From: Acidovorax sp. A79
GTDB taxonomy: Bacteria > Pseudomonadota > Gammaproteobacteria > Burkholderiales > Burkholderiaceae_C
Assembly (NCBI RefSeq): GCF_041154505.1
Contig: NZ_AP028673.1
Location: forward strand, 62,001-126,000
DNA: 64,000 nt
Direction of reading: 5' to 3'
Numbering within the stretch: the stretch's first letter is position 1; each line of letters begins with the position of its first letter. Both the position numbers and the translations under genes were made by a program. This document shows, piece by piece, positions 51,135 to 59,919 of the stretch. The notes beneath the pieces were generated by a model. It was not told the origin of the DNA. It worked only from the letters and a program-made list of their open reading frames with translations, and ran no database searches.

Positions 51135-52379
51135 ATGGCTCACACCAACCACCTCCCCTCCATCGACTGGCTCGCACTGCTGCGGCGGGCTCCGTATTTC
51201 AGCGCGACCATCGTGGATTCCCTGTGCGACGCGGACCCGTCAGCGTTCGCGCCCCACCTGCGCGCCGTCTATTGCTTCGACCTGTTCGACGCGCAGGTCT
51301 CCAATGGCGGCGTGGATCAGTACTTCGACAACGTGGCCGCGCACCTGGACGATGCAAACGCGGTGCCGGGCCTCATCGCCGCCAACCCCGTCTATGCGCC
51401 CGCGCTGCCGCTGATCGAGGAAGCGCATGCGATCTGGAATGCCGTGGCAGATGCCTATCCAGAGGACGAAGACGAAGATGAGGAAGACGAAGACGCCTGG
51501 GATGCTTACCAGGATCGTCTCGCCCCGCACGAAGACCGCCTGCAGGCCATCGCCACCGAATTCTTCGCCCTGCACCACGCCATCCGCCAGCGGCTGGAGC
51601 AGGACATCGTGCGCGACCCGCACCGCTACTTCGCCATCGCGCCCGTGCCCGGCCTGCGCGGCAGCGGCGTGGAGCACATCGCGCTCGCGGGCGGCGCGCA
51701 CCGCCTGCGTTTCGAGGATGGCTTTCCTATCGGCCCCAATACCTTCGAAAACGAGGGCGGGGGCTGTGACGTGGTCTGGTTCTCGCGCGACCGCACGCTG
51801 CTGCACTGCGAAACAGCGGGCTGGGCACAGCAGCGCAACCGCCACTGGATTCACTACCCCAGCCAATCCAGCGGCAGTTGGACTTCTGGTTCTGGCGAAG
51901 ACGCGACAGTGCGCCACGACCGCCTGGCGCTGGGCCTGGGCCACCATGGCCTGCACGAGACCTTCGGCCCCAACGGCCAGCGCGAAAGCGCCGCGCTGCA
52001 CTGGCACGGCAAGGAGCTGTGCAGCGAGCACTTTCACCCCGACGGCTCGCCGCTGCTGCGCATCGAGCCGCACGGCAGCGGCCAGCGCTGGCTGCGCTAC
52101 TGGCCCGGCGGCGCGCTCAACACCGAAAGCCTGCAGGAGCGCGACGGCCGCGACCGTTATCTGCGCTGCCTTGATGAAAATGGCACCGACCTGGCGCCGG
52201 GCGGCACCGGCCGCCTGCGCGAAGTGCTTGGGCAACTCGGCGAGATCGTGCAGTGGCGCGAAGGCGAACTCGTGAACGGCTTCCTGCACGGCCCCGTGCG
52301 GCGCATGGCCTGCCGGCCCGATGGCAGCGGGGAGCGCGAGACTGAGCGCACCTTCTACAAGAGCGGCAAAGCGCAGTAA
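51135..52379 (+). CDS. DMP19/DUF4375-family protein with MORN-like C-terminus
   Basis: 414 residues. The N-terminal 165 residues have the DMP19 pattern VYCFDLFDAQVSNGGVDQYF, an acidic run (EDEDEDEEDEDAWDAYQD) and HHAIRQRLEQDIVRDPHRYF. DMP19 is a DNA-mimic or immunity-type domain. Residues 170-300 are beta-rich, with FENEGGGCDVVWFSRDRTLL. The rest holds YwqK/MORN-like repeats: GLHETFGPNGQRESAALHW, HPDGSPLLRIEPHGSG, WPGGALNTESLQERDGRDR. A likely immunity-type fusion protein. Closes the array; a repeat follows. Confidence 0.75.
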   Translation: MAHTNHLPSIDWLALLRRAPYFSATIVDSLCDADPSAFAPHLRAVYCFDLFDAQVSNGGVDQYFDNVAAHLDDANAVPGLIAANPVYAPALPLIEEAHAIWNAVADAYPEDEDEDEEDEDAWDAYQDRLAPHEDRLQAIATEFFALHHAIRQRLEQDIVRDPHRYFAIAPVPGLRGSGVEHIALAGGAHRLRFEDGFPIGPNTFENEGGGCDVVWFSRDRTLLHCETAGWAQQRNRHWIHYPSQSSGSWTSGSGEDATVRHDRLALGLGHHGLHETFGPNGQRESAALHWHGKELCSEHFHPDGSPLLRIEPHGSGQRWLRYWPGGALNTESLQERDGRDRYLRCLDENGTDLAPGGTGRLREVLGQLGEIVQWREGELVNGFLHGPVRRMACRPDGSGERETERTFYKSGKAQ

Positions 52380-52409
52380 CGCGCCAGCACGGGCAGGCGC
52401 TATTTTTTT

Positions 52410-52455
52410 ATAGCTATCAGCGCGTTCTATAAAAGCGCTGGAGGTTAATTTTTCT
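52410..52455 (+). repeat. REP-like dispersed palindromic repeat, copy 12
   Basis: ATAGCTATCAGCGCGTT, loop, AAGCGCTGGAGG, then TTAATTTTTC. Lies between the convergent ends of the DUF4375 gene and the 1664-residue protein gene. Preceding T-run TTTTTTT at 52403-52409. Confidence 0.7.
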
Positions 52456-52462
52456 TGAAACC

Positions 52463-55400
52463 CTAAAAGCAGGCGGCTGCGCCCGTGGTGAAGCTGGTTG
52501 GCGTCGTCGCGGACGTCAGGGCGTTGGTGTTGGCCCCATTCAGATAATTGACGACATCGACGGGAGTTGTCCCTGCCAGGAAACGCACGCGGAATTGATC
52601 TCCCGCGCCGCCCGGCGGAAACATGCGCAGCCGGATGCTTCCGGAAGTGATGTCGTCCCACCACTGGCTGCTGATGTTGTTGCCGGTGATCTCTGCACAC
52701 AAGGTACTGGCGAAGGCATTCGTGGCCGACTGCATGAAGATTGCATGGCCAACGCGGGTTCCCAAGCCTCCGCCATCAGGCGTGCCAAAAGTATTGTTCG
52801 TGGCCACCACCCCCACCTGGTCGCTTCGCTGCACCAACACCTCCATGCCGCGTTGGACGATGTTCTGGAACATGTTGTTTGTCACGGTCATCTGCATGCC
52901 GCCGCTGGTGCCATCGTTGGTGATGGACAGGCCATTGGTACCAGCCGCATTCGTACCCGATCCGACCGTTCCATTGCCGACGGTGTTGTTGCTGTACACC
53001 CCCTTGTACAGGCCCGTGGCGTTCGCGCCCTTGCGGAAGGTGGTGGGCGTGAAGCCGCTCGTGACCGTGCCGTTCACCGTGATGGTGTTGTTGACGACGC
53101 TGGCGTCCATGGTGGCCGCGTTGTCGGTCAGCATCTGCACGGCCCCGGAGTTGTTGGTGAAGGTGTTGCCATTGCCCGCACCCAAAGCACCCAGGTCAAT
53201 GGCCACCTGGGCGTTGCCGATGCCCTGGCCGGTGAAGGCCGTCGCGAAATTGTTGCGGAACAGCGAGCCGGTGAAGCTGCCGTTCACGACCGCCGTGCCC
53301 TGGCCCACGAACAGGACGCCCTGTGCGGAAGTCGATACCTGGGGACCCAGGCCCTCAAAGGTATTGCCGTTCGCGGTCAGGTTCAGCGTGCCCGCGCTGT
53401 TCTGCACCTCGAACTGGCGGTGGTAGCTGTTCTTGAACGTGGAGTTGGTGATGGTCACCGTGCCCGTCAGGTTGACGAATTGCACGCCGTCCTCCAGGTT
53501 CTCGTTGCCCACGCTGTCCACCGTCACGCCGGTCATGGCCAGCCCGTTCACGTTGTTGCCGTTGATACCGATCTGCTGGCCACCCGTGACGGTGGTGCCG
53601 ATGAGCGACACGTTGGTCACGCCCTCCAGGTGAATGCCCGCGCCGCAGTTGGTGTTGGTGCCGTTGAGTGCATCGCCGCAGATGGCGGCCGTTTCCTGGT
53701 TGGTACCATTGTTGTTGAACGCCATGTAGTTCAGCGTCAGGTCGCGGGTGTTCTGAAACCAGCCGCCGCGCTGGGTCTTGTTGGCAATGGTGCCGCCGCT
53801 GCCCGCCACGGTGCCGACGCCGGTCACGCGCAGGCCGTTGAAATTGCCGGTATCCCTCAGCGTAATGCCGCCAAGCGTGCCGCCCGTGCTGTTCAGGGAC
53901 TCGAAGGTAAGCCCTGCCGGGCCGATGGTGGTGGCGTTGACGTAGAGCACAGGCCCCGTCCCGGTGGAGATAGTATTGCCGGGGCCCTGCACCGTGACCG
54001 TGCCGCCGCTGTTGGCCGAGAAGCCCGCGCCGCTGGTAGTGGTGATAGCCATGCCGCCGCCCACGAAGTCGGCGCTGACGTTGGTGAACACGACGGCATG
54101 GTTGCCGCCGGTGTTGAAGTTGACCCCGCTCACCGTGATTCCCGCGGCGCCGGGCACGCCCGACAAGGTGCCCGCCAGCATGGGCCGGCTGCCCGCCGGG
54201 ATGGACAGGCCGCCCACCGCCAGCGCGGCCCCCGCGCCCACCAGTTTCTGATTGGCCTGAAGGTTGAACGCCCCAGTCGTCGTGCCTGCGCCGCTGTGCA
54301 CATAGACGGTGTGGCCCGGCTGGCCCAGGCTGCTGGGCAGGCTGTTGAGCGGCGCGTGGGAACGGCCATTGCCGCCGCCCGGCGCCGCGCTGTTGACGTA
54401 CCACACCATGTTGCCCACGTTGAAGGTGATGGTGGCCGTGCGCGACACGCCGCCGGACGCGCCGGTGTAGGTGAACGCATCCGCGCCGGTGAAGCCCACG
54501 GGCGGCGTGTAGGTGAATCGGCCCGCCGCATCGATGGTGACCGATCCACCTTGGGTCGTGGCCCCGCTGCCAGCAGCCACGGTGATCGCCACATTCGACG
54601 CATCATTGCTCAGCACACCCGCCGCTGCCGAGGTGTAGGGCGTGCCCGGCGCGGAATGCGCCTCCGCCACCAGTTGCGTATTGCCCACCACGGCGTAGCT
54701 GTCGTTCACCAGGTTGGGGCCGACCGCAAAGCTCTGCTGCACCTGGGGCGCGGGCAACCAGCCGCCGCCTCCAGGCTGGTTGGCGTTGATGGTGCACGTG
54801 CCCGTGCCGCCGAAACTGACTGTGTTGCCCGCAATGGAACACACCGAGGCGCTGGCGGCATCGACGGTGAGTGCCACCGCCATGCCCGACGTGGCCGTGG
54901 CCGCCACGTTGTACGTGCCGCCGTAGACCGCCTCCGTGGGCGCGCTGGACGTGAAGGTGATGGCCTGCGGCGCGAACACGGTGAACGCCTGCTGCACCTG
55001 CGGGGCGGCGTTGTAGTTGGCGTTGCCCGCCTGGTTGGCGCTGACGGTGCAGGTGCCCGCCGTGTTGAACGTCACCGTGCCCGTTCCGCTGCAGGCGCCC
55101 GATCCGGTGATCGTCACCGCCAGGCCCGACGTGGCCGTGGCGGTGGCGACATAGTTGCCGCCCACGGTGCCGCTAGGAGGGGCGGTGGACGTGAAGCTGA
55201 TCGTCTGGTCACTCTTGGTCACGCTGAACGACTGCTGCACCTGGGGGGCGGCGGCGTAGTCCGCATTGCCCCCCTGATCGGCCCGCACGGTGCAGGTGCC
55301 CGCCCCGACAAAGCTCACCACGTTGGTCGCCACGGTACATACCGCCGAGGAGCCGCTGCTGAAAGTGACGGGCGCGAGGCCCGAGGATGCGGTGGCGGCC

Positions 55401-57457
55401 ACGGTATAGGTGGCGCCGCCCACCTTGGCATCCGCCGGGGCGGTGCTGGTGAAAGCCACGGTCTGGCTGGCTGGGTTCACGGTCAGCGTGAAGTTCTGCG
55501 TGGGGGACGAGCCCGCCAGGTTGGTGGCGGTGAATGTCAACGCATGCGTCCCCGCCGCGCCGCTGCCCAGCGGGGGCGTGCCGCTAAGCGTGCCGGTACC
55601 GTTGCTGTTGTCCACGAAAGACATGCCGCCTGGCAGCGCAACGCCGCCGCGGGCGATGACCGGGTGCGGGTAGCCGCTGGTGGCCACGGTGAACGAGCAG
55701 GCAGCGCCCAGGGTGCAGGCCATGGCGTTGGCGCTGGTGACGGCGGGTGCCTCATTCACGGTGAGGGTGAAGTTCTGCACCGTATTGGGAGTGATGCCGT
55801 TGGCCGCCGTGAGGGTGAGCGGGTACGCCCCACCCGTGCCCGGCACTGGCGTCCCCGCTAGCGTGGCAGTGAGTGGCGTGCCGGGGCCGTTGTAGACAAA
55901 GCTAACGCCCGTGGGCAGCGTGCCCGTCTGGGCGATACCCGTCGTGGCCGGCGTCGCCGTGGTCTGTACGGTGAAACTGCCCGGGGTACCCGCGGCGAAT
56001 GCGGTGGTGTTGGCGCTGGTGAACACCGGCGACCCGCCCAGGGTCAGCGTGAAGCTCTGCGTGGTGTCGCCCGCGCTGTTGCTGGCGCGCAGCGGACACA
56101 CGTAGCTGCCGCTGTCCCCCCCCGCCGGAGTGCCGCTGAAGGTGGCGGTGTTGCTGCCGCTGGTGCCAGCGAAGCTAATACTGGCGGGCAATGCGGGCAC
56201 ACAGGCGCCGCCGTCGATGGTGATGGTGGCGCCGGGCGCGGCCGTGGCTGTTACGGTGAAGGTGCCGGCCTGGCCGGTGAGGAACGTCGTGGCATTGGCG
56301 CTGGTGATGGCGGGTGCGAGCTGCACCGTGAGCGACACGGTAGCGGGGGCCGAATCCAGCGTGCCGTCGTTGGCCTTGAACGTGAAGCTGTCTGCGCCAC
56401 CGTAGCCGGCGTTGGCCGTGTAGGTGACGTTGGGCGGCGAGCCGGAGAGCACCCCATGGGCCGGAGGCGTGATCACAGCGTAGGTGAGTGTGGCGTTTTC
56501 ATAGTCGCTGCCGCTGAGCGAGAGCACCTTGCCCACACCCGCCACGGCGGTGGCGGACTGCGCTTGGGCGACGGGCGGTGCGTTCAGGGCCACGTCCACA
56601 CGCAGGAACAGCAAGCCGGGCTCGGAAGTCGCGTAGAGCGCTCTGATGTCAGTACCAGTCCCTCCCACCACGTCACCGGCCGCATCACTGGCGAGTGCAG
56701 GCACGCCCGTCCAGTCGGCTACCAGCCCGTCTCGCACGATGGCGGCCAGCAGTTGGCCTGAAATCGCCACCGCCAGCAACGCGACTCCCAGGCGGTGCAG
56801 CCCCGCCCAGCCCTGGCGCCGCGCCAGCCACAGCGCGGCTGCCAGCAGCAGGGCCGTAGCCAGCAACGCGGGCATGCTCATTGTGGGAATGCTCGTAGCT
56901 CCGGGTGGTGGGGGAGCAAGCAAGATGGGTCCCAGCAAGGCGTCTTCACCCGTGATGCCGCCCGAGCCCGCCGCAAACAGGCCCACCCGCATCTGCGGCC
57001 CGACGCCCGGGGGCAGTTGCTCGGACCGGATGTACGTCTCCACCGCCGCCGTGCCTGCCGCCCCCATGCCAGGCGCGATCGGCGTGGGCGTGTTATCCAC
57101 CACCTGAGCGGGTCCCAGGCTACCGCCTGCGCATGCCTGCACACTGATGGACTGCGTGTGGTATCCCGTATCGTCCGCTTCCACGACGGTGATCAACACA
57201 CGTTCGGCCCCGACGAAGCTACCTGCGGTCCTGGTCACAGTGCAGCCGGTCCCTGGATTGTTGTCGGTGTCAAGAAGAAGAGTCAGCGTGGTCGTAGCCG
57301 CCATCGTTGGCATAGCCCAGGAGAGGAGCAGGCAGGCCAATGCGGCAATCATCTGCCTGCTCCAGCGAGAGCTAGTGCTTTCCTCATCCCGGCACGCGTG
57401 GCTGCGGCTGGTCAACTTCATGAACCGAAGTGAGTTCCACTGTTTAGCCATGAGCAT
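52463..57457 (-). CDS. Giant exported Ig-like/beta-helix protein with internal IPTL-like segment
   Basis: 1664 residues; GGAGGGG five bases before ATG 57457 supports this start, giving a long 53-residue leader with the signal peptide at MIAALACLLLSWAMPTMA. At about 190-250 lies SIPTMSMPALLATALLLAAA, then ARRQGWAGLHRLGVALLAVA, an IPTL-tail look-alike, followed by a DWTGVPALASDAAGD module. Then a cadherin-like domain, three putative-Ig repeats (ITSANATTFLTGQAGTF type), three 75-residue repeats (QTISFTSTAPPSGTVGGNY type), a Big-type domain, and from MVWYVNSAAPGGGNGRSH a right-handed beta-helix to the end. There is no C-terminal sorting tail (ends TGAAACF). Probable surface adhesin; the internal helix may anchor or be cut. 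Confidence 0.8.
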   Translation of the reverse strand: MLMAKQWNSLRFMKLTSRSHACRDEESTSSRWSRQMIAALACLLLSWAMPTMAATTTLTLLLDTDNNPGTGCTVTRTAGSFVGAERVLITVVEADDTGYHTQSISVQACAGGSLGPAQVVDNTPTPIAPGMGAAGTAAVETYIRSEQLPPGVGPQMRVGLFAAGSGGITGEDALLGPILLAPPPPGATSIPTMSMPALLATALLLAAALWLARRQGWAGLHRLGVALLAVAISGQLLAAIVRDGLVADWTGVPALASDAAGDVVGGTGTDIRALYATSEPGLLFLRVDVALNAPPVAQAQSATAVAGVGKVLSLSGSDYENATLTYAVITPPAHGVLSGSPPNVTYTANAGYGGADSFTFKANDGTLDSAPATVSLTVQLAPAITSANATTFLTGQAGTFTVTATAAPGATITIDGGACVPALPASISFAGTSGSNTATFSGTPAGGDSGSYVCPLRASNSAGDTTQSFTLTLGGSPVFTSANTTAFAAGTPGSFTVQTTATPATTGIAQTGTLPTGVSFVYNGPGTPLTATLAGTPVPGTGGAYPLTLTAANGITPNTVQNFTLTVNEAPAVTSANAMACTLGAACSFTVATSGYPHPVIARGGVALPGGMSFVDNSNGTGTLSGTPPLGSGAAGTHALTFTATNLAGSSPTQNFTLTVNPASQTVAFTSTAPADAKVGGATYTVAATASSGLAPVTFSSGSSAVCTVATNVVSFVGAGTCTVRADQGGNADYAAAPQVQQSFSVTKSDQTISFTSTAPPSGTVGGNYVATATATSGLAVTITGSGACSGTGTVTFNTAGTCTVSANQAGNANYNAAPQVQQAFTVFAPQAITFTSSAPTEAVYGGTYNVAATATSGMAVALTVDAASASVCSIAGNTVSFGGTGTCTINANQPGGGGWLPAPQVQQSFAVGPNLVNDSYAVVGNTQLVAEAHSAPGTPYTSAAAGVLSNDASNVAITVAAGSGATTQGGSVTIDAAGRFTYTPPVGFTGADAFTYTGASGGVSRTATITFNVGNMVWYVNSAAPGGGNGRSHAPLNSLPSSLGQPGHTVYVHSGAGTTTGAFNLQANQKLVGAGAALAVGGLSIPAGSRPMLAGTLSGVPGAAGITVSGVNFNTGGNHAVVFTNVSADFVGGGMAITTTSGAGFSANSGGTVTVQGPGNTISTGTGPVLYVNATTIGPAGLTFESLNSTGGTLGGITLRDTGNFNGLRVTGVGTVAGSGGTIANKTQRGGWFQNTRDLTLNYMAFNNNGTNQETAAICGDALNGTNTNCGAGIHLEGVTNVSLIGTTVTGGQQIGINGNNVNGLAMTGVTVDSVGNENLEDGVQFVNLTGTVTITNSTFKNSYHRQFEVQNSAGTLNLTANGNTFEGLGPQVSTSAQGVLFVGQGTAVVNGSFTGSLFRNNFATAFTGQGIGNAQVAIDLGALGAGNGNTFTNNSGAVQMLTDNAATMDASVVNNTITVNGTVTSGFTPTTFRKGANATGLYKGVYSNNTVGNGTVGSGTNAAGTNGLSITNDGTSGGMQMTVTNNMFQNIVQRGMEVLVQRSDQVGVVATNNTFGTPDGGGLGTRVGHAIFMQSATNAFASTLCAEITGNNISSQWWDDITSGSIRLRMFPPGGAGDQFRVRFLAGTTPVDVVNYLNGANTNALTSATTPTSFTTGAAACF

Positions 57458-57774
57458 TGCCCCTCCGATAATCGTGTAGTAATTTTTTGGCTCACATGCC
57501 GCGACATGAGCAGCATGTGCGAGCCGGCCGATCCCGCGCTGAAGCCGACTGAAGCTCCAGCAGCGCTATTTGCACTAGGCGCCGCAATTTGCACGTCATA
57601 GCATTTGAATATTCGGTTCCAAATGCTCAACACCTCGCAGCAGGCCCCTAGGAAAAACCCAATCGTAACCACCTGTTTTAGACGTTGTCAAAAAAAATGC
57701 AATGACAAAATAGCCGTAAATTCGGCCTCATTTGGAATGCAAGGCTGATTGAAATCTCACAAAGGGCGTCGAGC

Positions 57775-58040
57775 ACAGTGATGCATGGAAAGGTCGTACG
57801 CACCACCACTGGCGATACCAAGGCCCATGCCCTCTAGACCGGGTCAACCGGCAGTTCCGGGTCGAGCGGCCGACCATTGGTGAGTCAGCGACTTCATGTA
57901 CGTCTCGACTTGGCAAGGCTGGCTGTACGCAGCCTTCGTCATCGGCGTATTTGCCAAGCGCACCGTGAGCTGGCGGGTAAGCATGTCCAATGCACACACA
58001 CTTCGTTCTTGATGCGCGCGAGTAGGCCCTGTCTGCCAGC
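57775..58040 (+). pseudogene. IS3-family transposase (OrfB) relic
   Basis: Fragments in successive frames: GKVVRTTTGDTKAH; CPLDRVNRQFRVERPT; VSDFMYVSTWQGWLYAAFVI with GVFAKRTVSWRVS; then FVLDA. Aligned with IS3 OrfB they make a continuous stretch around the first catalytic Asp (VSDF), broken by at least two frameshifts. Dead insertion sequence. From 58041 to 58176 the frame ends LINNDRPEFVPA, not identified. Confidence 0.75.
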
Positions 58041-58191
58041 CAGCTTGGCCAAGGACAGCACCGTGGCCCATGCGCGGCTCAACGCGTGGGCGGCCGGCAA
58101 GAAGCGAGCCGAGGGCAAGGTGACCGCTCCACTCAGCCTCATAAACAATGACCGGCCGGAGTTCGTGCCGGCCTGAGGTCAAGTCCTCAAT

Positions 58192-58240
58192 AAAAATCAG
58201 GATCTAACGCCAGTCCATCAATCGCTGGCAGCCATCAAAA
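58192..58240 (-). repeat. REP-like dispersed palindromic repeat, copy 13
   Basis: Minus strand: GATGGCTGCCAGCGATTG, loop, GGCGTTAGATCC, TGATTTTT. Sits just downstream of the IPTL relic on its coding strand. Confidence 0.6.
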
Positions 58241-58246
58241 CAATAG

Positions 58247-58445
58247 TTAACCAGCCCTGCGGCGGCATGCTGCACCCCAGCCTGCCAGCAGCGTGGAGAG
58301 CAAGGCCAGACATGTCCAGTACAGCGTGGGGATGGCGGCAGGCTGTGCGCCGCCGCCAGGTGGCGCCACCACGGGCAGCGGTGCCTCGAACGCACCGATG
58401 TCGCACGCCGGGCCTATGGGCGCGTCACCCCGCGCTGATTAGAGA
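58247..58445 (-). pseudogene. 3' relic of a choice-of-anchor Q / IPTL-CTERM protein
   Basis: Minus strand codes NQRGVTRP in one frame, then IGPACDIGAFEAPLP and AAIPTLYWTCLALLSTLLAG with RRRAG and a stop in another. The landmarks DQRG..RP, CDIGA and the IPTL tail are those of the other beta-helix proteins here, so this is the last 60 codons of one more such gene, frameshifted and truncated between two IS relics. Confidence 0.75.
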
Positions 58446-58669
58446 ATCGTATGGCCCGATTGCGCCAGGATGTTCGAACTGGCTATTCGCCGGCTCACTT
58501 CGAGTAGGACGGCGTGCCGCGTTCATCATGACACCTAGTTCACTCCGCGCGACTCAACGGACACGGTCCGTAGGCATACCTGCACGATGTCCTGGAGCGT
58601 CTGCCTAGGCAGCCGGCCAGCCGCGTCGATGAGCCCTTACCGCACCGGTGGCGCCGGATCGTCGATTGA
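58446..58669 (+). pseudogene. IS66-family transposase (TnpC) C-terminal relic
   Basis: Plus strand gives ESYGPIAPGCSNWLFAGSLR with VGRRAAFIM, then in another frame LVHSARLNGHGP, a stop, and AYLHDVLERLPRQPASRVDE followed by PLPHRW. This is the C-terminus of IS66 transposases. A frameshift near 58535 and an in-frame TAG make it nonfunctional. Nothing recognisable lies between 58670 and 59009. Confidence 0.75.
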
Positions 58670-59009
58670 ATGACCGCTCGCCACCGTTGTGAAAGCAAGC
58701 GGCAACGGGCCCGAAGCCGACGCTGGCCCCCATTCCCCTAAGCGGTCATTGATTCGTACCCCAGTTGCTTGCGGCCCAAACGCGACTGTCGAGAGACCTG
58801 CCTTAGCAAATTCGCAGGCTATAGTTGGGCCAGATGAAGCCTGCGGGATTTGCGGGAATTTTTACACCTGAATGTTTGAGCAGCCCTGCGCTTGCAAACC
58901 CAGGCTGCAAGCCGCTTTCAGGAGGAAAAATTGTCCAGAGTATCCCGAACAATCCAGTCCATTCCCCAGGTTTTGCGGTCTAAGTTACGTTAGGCCGCAC
59001 ACTTTCAGC

Positions 59010-59498
59010 ATGATGGTGATCCCCGCAAATGTCCAATCCATGTGGCGCGAGTACTTGGACATCGTTCGTGATGTCGAGGAAAGTCGCTTCTATGAGGCTT
59101 TCTCCTTCGGCGACTCTCCTGCAATGGCAGACGAACTCGGACAGTTGGTTCTAAGTCGCATAAAGCGGGCGACCGCCGGCTCCGTCTGGTCGTATGAAGA
59201 TGCCGGGAAGCCAATTCCGAAGAAAGGCGATCTCAGTGTTGTCACTGACTCCAGCGGAAAGCCGTTATGCATCATCGAAACCATTCAAGTCGATATAGTT
59301 CCCTTTGATCGGGTTACATCTGAGTTCGCGTCCATTGAGGGAGAAGGTGATGGTTCTCTCACGTATTGGCGGGACGCGCACAGAGCTTACTTCACGCGGG
59401 AATGCGCTTCTTCCATGCGCGTCTTTTCTGACTCTATTCCCTTGGCCTGTGAGCAGTTCAAGGTGGTTTATCCGCTGCCAGCGCAAAGTGCCGGTTAG
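59010..59498 (+). CDS. ASCH-domain protein
   Basis: 162 residues from ATG at 59010; ATG 59013 is as likely. ASCH signature: SVWSYEDAGKPIPKKGDLSV, CIIETIQVDIVPFDRVTSEF, ASIEGEGDGSLTYWRDAHRA and FSDSIPLACEQFKVVYPL, which is near full length for this group. ASCH domains resemble PUA and bind RNA or modified nucleotides; some act in prophage-type or stress responses, some hydrolyse N4-acetylcytidine. Lower GC than its surroundings and boxed in by mobile-element relics, so probably acquired. No partner gene. Confidence 0.8.
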   Translation: MMVIPANVQSMWREYLDIVRDVEESRFYEAFSFGDSPAMADELGQLVLSRIKRATAGSVWSYEDAGKPIPKKGDLSVVTDSSGKPLCIIETIQVDIVPFDRVTSEFASIEGEGDGSLTYWRDAHRAYFTRECASSMRVFSDSIPLACEQFKVVYPLPAQSAG

Positions 59499-59639
59499 CT
59501 TAAGCGTTGAGCGTCCGCTTTTGCTTGCCGCCACCAGCTACTTCTGGCCGTTGGCAGACCGTACAACATCGAATCGTGAATCGCCCCGGGTTTTCTAGAC
59601 ACCTCTGAGCCTCAAACCTGAGGCCCAATAGGAGGTGCC

Positions 59640-59919
59640 ATGAGTGAGCAAAGATACCCCGAAGAATTCAAGACCGAAGCGGTCAAACAGATCACCGAGC
59701 GTGGCCACAAGGTGGCCGACGTATCCGCCAGGCTTGGTGTTAGCCAGCACAGCCTGTATCAGTGGATCAAGGCCCATCGAATGCCCGCGGCACAACGGCA
59801 AGCGCAGGGGGCACAGGCCGGATGAGCTGCGCAAACTGAAGGCCAAGCTCAAACGTGTGACCGAGGAGCGCGACATCCTAAAAAAGGCCGCAGCGTACTT
59901 TGCCAAGCAGTCCGGGTGA
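59640..59919 (+). pseudogene. IS3-family OrfA, frameshifted
   Basis: Begins MSEQRYPEEFKTEAVKQITE and GVSQHSLYQWIKAHRM, the helix-turn-helix of OrfA, then stops early at 59823-59825. The second half, DELRKLKAKLKRVTEERDIL followed by KKAAAYFAKQSG, is intact in another frame up to 59919. One extra G near 59819 (GCCGGATGAG for GCCGATGAG) explains the shift. OrfA would bind the ends and fuse with OrfB; this copy is probably unable to move by itself. Confidence 0.75.

Noticed and set aside
3075..52455. Dispersed palindromes considered as intrinsic terminators only
   Set aside because: Several lie immediately before start codons or inside a coding region and lack a T run after the stem, so termination alone does not explain them.
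52595..55861. An open frame of 1088 codons on the plus strand opposite the giant Ig/beta-helix gene
   Set aside because: Same antisense shadow effect; composition is Arg/Gly/His/Ala-rich and the minus-strand frame has clear domains.
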